64,000 nt of DNA. It comes from a virus. The position numbers and the translations under genes are program-made. The stretch spans positions 16,458-80,457 of the IMG/VR virus record IMGVR_UViG_3300026534_000035; one strand, given 5' to 3'. Numbering within the stretch: the stretch's first letter is position 1; the number at the start of each line of letters is the position of its first letter. The notes under the pieces are model-generated. The model saw nothing but the letters and a program-made list of their open reading frames with translations, was not told where the DNA came from and ran no database searches. Shown in pieces: positions 62,701 to 64,000 of the stretch.

Positions 62701-64000
62701 AAGGGAACTACTGTTTTAGATAAAGCTACTAAATTGTTTGCTAAACTAGTTGATGTATCACGAGTATTTGATAATTTGAGGAATTCTATTGAAAAGCTTG
62801 CTGTAAGTGAGGCTGTTCAGCAGTTACCAGGAGTTAAAAAATTCACTGAAGGGATGAATAAAACTCTTGGCGGTAGTGGCCCTTTTGCGCCTACATTGGT
62901 AACTCCAGAAATTAGGCGCCGCGCTGAAGCTGTAGGTATGCCTATTAAAGGCATGGAAGTAGGCCCGTTTGATTTGAAAAAGATTAATATTATGCACGAT
63001 ATTATGAGTGGTGGGCTACAGGGGCAGTCATTATCTAATGCTTTTCAACGTTTGGCGGATTTGCCCGCCGAAAAACAGGCATATAAGTATCAACAGGAAC
63101 AGCTTAAATACAATCAGCAGGTTAAAGCGCAAGGCTCTGTAATACAGCAAACCGAGGCTGGTTTAACGGAGCTTATTAAATCAAATAAGTATACTCCAGA
63201 ACAAAGTACTTTATTAAAGAGCACCAGGGATATTGCTGATAAAATAATGGCTAGTTTGGCCACACCTAAGAATATAAATTCGGAAATAAAAAAATATGAA
63301 GGGGTTTCTTATGCTAAAGACTATGTAGAACAACTTAAAAAACTAAGAGCAGCTGGAGCAACTCAAGTTCGTAGTATTGATCCTACCTTACTAAAGAATT
63401 TAACTGATGCATTTAAGAATATACAATTGAAGTTTGGTACAGGTTTGGATAATTTAATAAAAGATTTGAATAAAGAACAGAATTTTTCGCCGATTACTAA
63501 ACGACAAGATACTCAAACCGACATTTTGAAAAATATTGAGACTAGCTTGTCTGGTGGCAAAGAAACAGCTATTGGGAGAAAAGATGAAAAATCACTTTGG
63601 GATAAGATAAAGAGCTTCTTTAGTCCCCCTACAATTGTAAAAAAGCTTCCCCGTAGAGCTACTGGTGGAGATGTTTTTCATGGTCAAGTTCATGGAATTG
63701 GTAGTGCTACAAGTGATTCTAATTTAGTTAGAGTAAGTAGAGGAGAGTACGTTACCAAAACAGATAGTGCACGGAAAGTGGGCTATGATGTGCTTAACTA
63801 TATTAATAATAAAGCAGAGTTGCCTTTGGAAGCAGCTAAGCAAAGAGTTCAGAAAGCTGGGTTTGCTCTTACAAATTCCAATAGATATCAGCACGGTGGT
63901 GTTATAGATTGGATGTCGCAAGAATATCACAAGGGTGTTGATACACTCAAAGCTATTCCAAGCAAAATGAAAAAGTTTTTCATAGGCGAGAATGATTTTA
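44758..64000 (+). CDS. Giant tape-measure fusion with RNA-polymerase and nuclease signatures (incomplete at right edge)
   Basis: The frame starts at TTG after TTGGAGGAGC and stays open for at least 6,414 codons to the window end, so its C-terminus is missing. Layout: residues 1-1200 helical and charged; 1262-1481 RNA-polymerase beta-like; 2322-2721 beta-prime-like with DFDGD at 2457-2461; Gly-rich linker about 3166-3220; PD-(D/E)XK nuclease 3315-3450; tape-measure core 3982-4345; several hydrophobic segments near 5536-5583 and 5690-5710; and a G-G-D-V-F-H-G motif near 6303. The tape-measure core and position after tail-tube and chaperone genes make the structural role clear. The other domains are described below. 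It may be cleaved in assembly. Confidence 0.9.
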   Translation, partial: MANDINVNFNLKNNPSNLPAAPTLSGNKQLAATLEKILVPVLKNIERGSSDALKRAMIEYSKSTSQGGGSANSKEFEKIFNSSFNNFGKRLARILEQLILHLNKGTSPQQFQTELKKAIRTEVDIALNKFQKKASSHNIGISTSQQTQAAEKITDALVKKYDASLSGHVAKLSVAINELKQLTEKSMLAIKEGKQAYENKDLKHAVSAIQKGIEVLHQKEQTQAAFKELKEVSKQLGEQQKDVAKQIAEGIKTLKSTVDSRAYRAKKEISKSPVEVSTGITKEVITALKKIPGISENKELIKKIELINNNITSIETAVKSFKELKKVVDQAKKTKSIDVEEYKKIVQLFKDLSTAGGKFKTLPRRDREELKSPVVEKMVAVVAKYDKRAQALLEYIHSIQKPTAEPSTVSIAPKGIKSIETAVEKGIEEGSKKKTAVDKAMAAYTAKEIKNVVKEFISEYKKTIQEASSKKIDTKFLEAAYKSGSLKGVIKKATEIKGTEKLRESANVLLGMGDQKDISKAISDMSDKFGSISDGLDSLQDTLKRATKQVEESVPEGLKKKGEDVAAGLEDLKKSIEESVKASDGVTEELKNIKPPTKSTPKYSSSRDTLNRISLQKKLQQRQVTEYPETLISPDLDIKKLLGSSLKSKNKSISEASKEIGKNVEDLASSLSKLQKDIVDTLENGLPRKKNWHWEIVKRAGDDISKYFKAAGGAGEANAKNARYWKLQIADVSKLKEFLEKGSDDLTGVVTLVNEAKRKLINDITKYKSNTNDLAEGIAEWIKTTSDREIKEWGDIKNSYVAHRNKQLSVIKKKYKGGTVSRAMIDDIKKTFSEDLSNIFQDTYATVVANKELSSKNLVRNIHIPALRLSKTGTPVLETASGSQRAVAGFAKFTTGLEKLFSKVEKTSIPLEDIGKYKEEIQSIGIRPTSVSELGKANAVAESMFSDLAKTANLSVSDMKQQYKEAAIMKGAELKRRGVIKDVPTYVNKISEAFDKFKSGPIDILMSEMNKLGVSAYDLVKSMDSIKFENVYDVYKKVLSEPLQKLASRPNNSNIRNFEQATRQVEQLMPLAPQSRVRRAYHQQNVLNLRTYTSDVYKGLGYSERQQLTSPDAQKRLIKDLNLRFDEMSKEAKVLKQSGLSRTNALPYRVKQISSLGLPESQAGSIADFTRGKVLSERDEYEKGVKHLKVLGGMGVKMYTENLAKMAPFGQFQQIGRNIASTTNALTSNLDKIKKLPGVKLEGVSTEFPTLRTQKEQALIRSGRYGTQGYGFNVLTELRHSASTFEDQIVVSGKLAKALTAIVRNIVMPSAKGRAYNKSELEEISKPIASAVEDLQKKLVADTPMNKRIGEVSRVFQKVLGVEQKYKGRADKALVNEIKDTLSVVRGEDVNVQTAKLTEVFLNHFGRKLTTRYGSKGVSIATEVGPDKSDYMKSLKQVLKQYAREGTKIKVLPVDQVKKGAGLGVAVLPKSMGELLAELIDKNKDKLIASGKSSQAISGLKTQLLESGNKFILDLFKDASKGLVTENEALKQASLYKKINDILRSVYADFKGLPSGIEGIKKVKELYTSKTKGKGELYKEVPIDVRISSKGIGKRGLQPEVLEAVMNNIVGSAKGPTTIKSDFEKNKLYQKLLGGPKTPGRLSVISEALGYKSTVPGTLEQKLKDPTRIKKLEKQLLQKFGKDKPDLSKYAAELEALSNYYVDVIDELGKRRKSLVGKKFLEIVEEPGETQKWTKQQVVKAQKGLKLNIQAYTAYADIFGKNSAIMKEISGKQSLQAKEAMEYLKALEASPYSSANNSDLVKKLKEGSKKVKLGNISTFDLSTGMFKPGSNRDLTGSVFDVKKFPTAFTTQIPKTTGKPGETEPFYVPGPLARGNYPEPLIAGEHGVTTIGRRLQHVINMAKAAEDLIKLPKELDKQISVLEDELAKLLKSGASTKEIDIVTKHLESAKAEKANLLSGANALDAKKINQIAPLIIKKVTKASPEEKEHFRKVISEFVGQEVGTTGSLGGLGPALDTLVGPMADLNKGVSLKQAVNMANEVVKILSKNVGQRSKEEKDLLDRFRNLKDVATNTAFKGQDLTSDDVLKNVATQYAKWSKKRASAPTYLSQIRSNKTAVLDLVKKFGIKKDLGIDLESEYKKRLQLLEKAKIDYYKELAEKAVGKKGAVAEVLFTRHVPAQLGKAVTAVVDKTKELNSFKSFLSKFYEKSEKQLGPDLAKELGTEEEYSKLSKEIGDISTKHSEIIHKYVKQNIPVLKQTEIGIPASAAKNIPVEFTKKYRIEKEGLLSEVPKEAQKPTKGSLFDLLSYKRKLETSKRLTKDVVTGGPGKDVSQDIKKYIDNELLPYIESVRFPFTGTSSVQPYKAKLLPSIKGEAGVDLTKHILAVPGIPDFGKGGIEEFDKIIQHLKDKIEKASALREQAYNAGDVGKAQKLTAVIEELTKAISAVIPKYTAVQQKLDFDGDQIEIHSAVTEAARKDIKKHFESLSKDVDSTAAKFRDAFTYDPTKSDAPGGKYTLAEMAAAFEKKFPAKKGFEFLKKPFLTSDLKYISPQKQLSILSEQLQGNVKTVLENVIEKSVIGVNEKGISNKELIKEAIKAVPESKDTLSYSKALLNAIKKLDSDINKSSGKPSNLTKMVTGGVANSLYETKFKNAIEAQLFKIHTGPETEAITRVQKFASARTSFPKGPLTKVGVDFKKEYITQMNEMLRFALQKGMDVKHAGAGTVSGDIVKGLTSGKEGLKTLLEKIGLVGNKPSEDFKGLKEFADINAKAIRNQVGKLTNEEVLKQAQELVPEKDLSNKSRETLTQIIVNKLGFKGFLEDLQKGIHQEVYKALLEEAKKMPAYQRKGKPVEQYATEKLNQLTTDKRADLLNKYFIQTKLPLYGTRTSTATGVGQLREITRKYGKEAISVPNLELPKNVKNDYVEKFKIAAATAQNVREKIGQFGSEGISGPFSDMVSTSIDAIYNEQRKVNKIAQSIQGTPYEKVSKKVEDLADRIVNEKGIPEFAKKLFYGKGNLSPKFLKNMESQVEDYTRLAGLPNLEVGEKQRVRDVSISKFSKILRKQVPELDENQIKDYSERLSRKAIALYKLDRAMTAFVEKAKSGAYITDLFPSSEDRKLAAKTGISSKNLIRDNISKQKEALKNVQASYSSAEESAEKIREGKRRAGVFGGGGNFGEGVPGGTTGMPSGGGVVPVYIVGVAENVGNIIFTRGGGQQVTPPSGLAGQYAEPKLYNVQRLRDLANKASGNINIMKGSDFGSIYRASAFHGGGPYLGEGKGNVSDFEKSARVNRLQVKAMVKTMLGAQAPATSPKGQLLESSAILGTGLHSKIEKYMKDLYGDKAEFEKMIVLQNKEIGTITGHIDAVIKEGDKYKKVIDVKTVSASRVKDIGAAIKRAKSSKYSDIKNLIKDYESRRKLEEVASQLNIYLKALGTDLEAEAQFYNRFKPEAGPTIVKFKFDPARYKRDIANVKRAREAIVASGAKFAKTASLEEVKSAKPQELTKKEEEYLINAGKSYFIDSVRKLAEKKHGKAGSAKFSSVEDIKKRISIEKTRLGYHSMATGPSIEEILNPPPVIPGTGAKVEFQNLRNLHAITKAFQQQQGFEVSKSGMRGLPTEIQDMLRSVQASGPKGPEFTDLINKLKDAGVMKHKDVFKSWRLYKIAVGDFFVKEMERAQKDIKYFKEANDYTSALNAAGKFKRNLSQMQGYIRQNIGKPTDIYTHNKRYLYPGLAKAAGVYVNPSDVAKNVTAPIGDDAKLMKIFNTVTKDLSNQKEMSTPIEKARDVLRSLGNLDENVVKVLTDAEKLKRMGTEVIQAWDVNKISENLTKLRTALEGFAKQNLTEDFEAPQRKNLELTIKLLKQVEDKFALIGHQRKRDFSGNWGDMGLIPVPKFETPDVQRAMHETNLRRVRQYFNVPEAKGGPKIGQYFTYHEKISDATGNVITNKAFNFKKQGEALDRLGRKYSVVSESMVDLIKRGQDYNRTMSAAIGRAARWGAASTIVYGGARKLLDTIKLVADVETEMSKLRMVMNSVTTDFGRMEKSAIEMAKAYGVPIKNVLEGMRIFAQQGLKQSEVIDKTRTATLAVNVTTLNAKDATEALTAATKAYGKEGQSALRFLDSWSEVEARHAITAADMADAIKKSASAAKNAGFTFDQLNGIVAAIGSTTRQTGKEIGTSTRFIFRRLTSDRGPKALAKIGIPTVTGTGELRKGFDVLDDLAKKWDTLTHAQKMNIAQAVGGTRQYNSVLVLMDHWDEALQAIKHSTDSKGSAERRNAEIMKTYTKQLEQMKQTASETAIQFGKLFLPLAKTSVKGIKMFLEVINSIPTSIKFAMGAAVAFMAYLAKGHTLIQNLVDSFRSGEVALSGFFKAMKTGFKVGMFEVFGFGKKNDPLLKGLHTIGDTIQGAFGKKQGMTLNNFQSSLGKLGYVATEVSKAFNKMVIGNTLSGAATATGLAGKGFEKTGKFVRNTFGVEGFTNTINAARAGKDILTSKGAFKAISEGGLSGLKDIFGGAMGIGAEFVGMSSTLVGKFLDYLSKKLGVAAGAFIKKFAAENTTFMKAVTPMVATVMAMYPALKGIAHYWRKMTMSAQDYEKALYASIRTNSEQLDALKKISYEYKSIDKLVHKANLARKPQVKAEQMRLGTYVDPLVTMGKVQVRLVDVNNRLAKANSSLIVGYDQLGNAVFKARGNVEDYIKTLQKVRTKKGLETSMEVLSKYVHDLSQTGGFETAKKVIKDLLEEVPVVGEKLAKPIKLSPIKVVELAVKKLNRLVAIKNKYPLSNAVDSDIKRLQEKLIAAKKALKTTYEGMQNVFKNRLDFTGLSRKEIESILSSKVFKDAYKVMIKLDPQYQIKGIKGQITAGDLQGSEILKQIFPKISGMIGPRKNLTEAYLAQAGISARRPNKQGKIMAQSGDIVTLTGPGERMLSAAGGQAVLEFKKTAEGIGRWLLTYVDKKTGEIKSKPFNAMTQIANVEKIFPTFKAQRDLRERIDALSEIVSGAAAGLKGVGAKPFKKNLSLGERFFSGIPTSTLIQANKGFELKTTPKGMQPFYGNIEFQKKWPEEFRKYYQKPLEEYNKQLETLKGRKLTGLGPKATAVSKETAAELAKKRALIENNQVVFQYRAALMDLNKTLEENIRTVEANVAIEKDRQRLEKETSGYMKGVAKGFDAINLGIQDFNKLTALQRTLRTSSTAREAAGNILTAQTRRSGAMENISSIEKSIQAIKGITAPAKGFGTIMSAKQRAQYVELVSAGANKDTAMLAVSSKNIEVNTKDTVTELKKAGEFLRGIYERTVEPRYGVDAALGELKDLLSKPLKMTFLKRDFLTPHFYDKPGLIVRAMNKIFGYEDRMRSKGNLKGVAYAEKQLDRLAKELVYYTGSIEKARQTVEKYSGYSGGKVKANEIEQRLYKGLNSEQFVQDLSSAVKESNKKAWFSFTKKTPVKKSDAYETYKKLEEEGKKPWHDTAKNTLKTYAVLGAYSAFRKGAYNKTYKVLKEQADYIHQQLKIGKLTNAKKIALSKKLIFLNEGMKKETSKIQLAKLIQTGAMVSGGGMAVARVLGLSSTAQKVVGGGAGGVYAAIKAYKLLGKKIPVSLEKAFNAVEEKLQERQKTAGKTGGWVIKKVLDFKIASKLNELNKEAQKFAETQTGVKTEQLASYTKEARARIDKMSKPERAREVEKLRREASAASGRRSVISDAILASIVGTAVGYLAKQGSLRTQVADRTKLAEKQSRAIDEFRKKYPKEFEKVLERSIKKSLPPEVVQTRKKTEEAKAKFSLVNPALSPEDERKRILKKAQEDKKINELEVKRLNKITSTNKKILNDEVGTSKIRIAKEQTYDNIRRRNLERTVKAFSRPEAGPGLRGFIGPAPVIRSDKELSTQQRLYKEAPSNIKDAINKTTLLNSTLGDLSDAYAKQMGDIQGNIKTIHTLIEERKRYQDELKKTPSTDTEKRTQLSDSITRDNEAIKTLTKRIQEQRDVAIKYREELLKGTTVLDKATKLFAKLVDVSRVFDNLRNSIEKLAVSEAVQQLPGVKKFTEGMNKTLGGSGPFAPTLVTPEIRRRAEAVGMPIKGMEVGPFDLKKINIMHDIMSGGLQGQSLSNAFQRLADLPAEKQAYKYQQEQLKYNQQVKAQGSVIQQTEAGLTELIKSNKYTPEQSTLLKSTRDIADKIMASLATPKNINSEIKKYEGVSYAKDYVEQLKKLRAAGATQVRSIDPTLLKNLTDAFKNIQLKFGTGLDNLIKDLNKEQNFSPITKRQDTQTDILKNIETSLSGGKETAIGRKDEKSLWDKIKSFFSPPTIVKKLPRRATGGDVFHGQVHGIGSATSDSNLVRVSRGEYVTKTDSARKVGYDVLNYINNKAELPLEAAKQRVQKAGFALTNSNRYQHGGVIDWMSQEYHKGVDTLKAIPSKMKKFFIGENDF
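48541..49200 (+). other. RNA-polymerase beta-subunit-like domain within the giant protein
   Basis: Two beta signatures occur in order. F1285-E1286-D1287 in S-T-F-E-D-Q-I-V-V-S matches N-F-E-D-x-I-x-V-S of bacterial beta, whose acidic pair is E813/D814 in E. coli. G1406-R-K1408-L-T-T-R-Y-G-S-K1416-G-V matches G-D-K-M-x-x-R-H-G-N-K-G-V, with the lysines (K1065 and K1073 in E. coli) 8 residues apart in both. A following V-A-V-L-P-K-S-M-G-E-L-L matches the V-P-S-R-M-N-I-G-Q region. This is the first double-psi barrel of a two-barrel polymerase. Confidence 0.8.
51721..52920 (+). other. RNA-polymerase beta-prime-like catalytic domain within the giant protein
   Basis: D2457-F-D2459-G-D2461-Q-I-E-I-H2466 matches the catalytic N-A-D-F-D-G-D-Q-M-A-V-H of bacterial beta-prime, with all three metal-binding Asp. 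About 110 residues earlier R2349-F-P-F-T-G-T-S resembles the R-A-P-T-L-H segment. A charged helical insert lies between. Downstream, K-I-H-T-G-P-E-T-E-A-I-T-R near 2658-2670 and Q-K-G-M-D-V-K-H near 2710-2717 may be the helix and D-x-K signature seen in YonO-like enzymes and RNA-dependent polymerases. I see no G-E-P-G-T-Q trigger loop. Confidence 0.8.
54253..54420 (+). other. Glycine-rich linker before nuclease domain
   Basis: About 55 residues rich in Gly (F-G-G-G-G-N-F-G-E-G and T-R-G-G-G-Q-Q) with a hydrophobic V-V-P-V-Y-I-V-G-V segment between. The codons here are unusually GC-rich for this genome (repeated GGC). Such a linker would let the polymerase and nuclease parts move apart, or could be a cleavage region. 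Confidence 0.5.
54700..55110 (+). other. RecB/Cas4-type PD-(D/E)XK nuclease domain within the giant protein
   Basis: The ordered signature is complete: H3325 in G-T-G-L-H-S-K-I, D3361 in G-H-I-D-A-V, D3375-V-K3377 in V-I-D-V-K-T, and Q3421-x3-Y3425 in A-S-Q-L-N-I-Y-L. The last motif is typical of the RecB/AddB/Cas4 branch of PD-(D/E)XK nucleases. Spacing between the elements is normal for the family. No helicase or iron-sulphur cysteines are visible. It should be a metal-dependent DNA nuclease. Confidence 0.85.
56701..57790 (+). other. Tape-measure core (TMP / PhageMin_Tail-like) within the giant protein
   Basis: Residues about 3982-4345 match the widespread phage tape-measure core: R-W-G-A-A-S-T-I-V-Y-G-G, V-E-T-E-M-S-K-L-R, Y-G-V-P-I, L-N-A-K-D-A-T-E-A-L-T-A-A-T, F-T-F-D-Q-L-N-G-I-V-A-A-I and T-R-F-I-F-R-R-L. 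A hydrophobic region follows near residues 4330-4350. This part fixes the identity of the protein as a tail tape measure. Confidence 0.9.
63652..63810 (+). other. C-terminal tape-measure Gly motif within the giant protein
   Basis: T-G-G-D-V-F-H-G-Q-V-H-G near residue 6302-6313, then S-D-S-N-L-V-R-V-S-R-G-E-Y-V, match the G-G-x-V-x-G ... D-S-x-x-x-x-L-S-x-G-E-x-V motif found in many tape-measure C-terminal regions. A second G-G-V-I-D-W follows near residue 6380. The protein continues past the window edge. Confidence 0.65.

Noticed and set aside
45400-63930. Many minus-strand and alternative-frame ORFs inside the giant gene (for example 54182-54373 +)
   Set aside because: They lack ribosome sites, overlap an uninterrupted coding frame and have compositions expected of antisense shadows.
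1-64000. Alternative genetic code (stop reassignment)
   Set aside because: TAA, TAG and TGA all end well-supported genes, followed closely by the next ribosome site.
1-64000. Prophage or bacterial chromosome
   Set aside because: No integrase, attachment site or bacterial flanking genes are seen. Absence within this window does not exclude an integrase elsewhere.

Overview
The window reads as about 64 kb of the virion-structure region of a large, AT-rich tailed phage (Caudoviricetes). Every gene I can support is on the + strand. Most genes have a clear AGGAGG-like ribosome binding site, spacing is tight, and many stop and start codons overlap. TAA, TAG and TGA all end genes, so the standard code fits. 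I see no bacterial housekeeping genes, tRNAs, IS elements or CRISPR. The host cannot be named from the sequence.

Layout. (1) 1-4.8 kb: small accessory genes, namely the end of a homing-endonuclease-like protein, a cold-shock protein, zinc-ribbon proteins, a DIP1984-like protein, a deoxynucleoside monophosphate kinase and an HD-domain protein. (2) 4.8-17 kb: packaging and head, with small and large terminase, two membrane-anchored proteins, portal, prohead protease, a scaffold-like protein, two probable head or decoration proteins and the major capsid protein. The capsid gene is split by two tandem group I introns, each carrying a LAGLIDADG homing-endonuclease gene, apparently separated by an 8-nt exon. 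(3) 17-37.7 kb: a long run of fibre and adhesin genes that share swapped N- and C-terminal modules, DDHPQY and HDDRYYT collar motifs, collagen-like Gly-X-Y stretches and PKD-like domains. A calcineurin-like phosphoesterase and a permuted papain-like (YiiX-type) enzyme sit among them. (4) 37.7-44.7 kb: connector and neck proteins, a tail-tube protein with an internal duplication, and probable tail-assembly proteins. (5) 44,758 to the right edge: one uninterrupted reading frame of at least 6,414 codons, starting at TTG and running out of the window.

The main discovery is in this last frame. Its middle and C-terminal parts look like a tail tape-measure protein. Its N-terminal half carries the active-site signatures of both large subunits of cellular-type (two-barrel) RNA polymerase, in the right order: a beta-type FED motif, a beta-type GxK(x7)KG motif with the two lysines 8 residues apart, and a beta-prime-type DFDGDQ(x3)H motif. 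Next comes a complete RecB/Cas4-type PD-(D/E)XK nuclease signature (H ... GHID ... DVK ... QxxxY), then the tape-measure core. The protein therefore appears to be a tape measure, RNA polymerase and nuclease fusion. If it is threaded through the tail and ejected, it would deliver a transcriptase and a nuclease into the cell with the first DNA. Virion RNA polymerases are known (N4 vRNAP, crAss-like gp66), as are single-chain two-barrel enzymes (YonO), but I do not know of an established description of this fusion.

How the genes work together: the terminases, portal, protease, scaffold and capsid protein build and fill the head. The connector genes, tube and tape measure build what is probably a very long flexible tail, and the fibre genes form an elaborate adsorption apparatus. 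The accessory genes at the left edge probably adjust nucleotide pools and host physiology.
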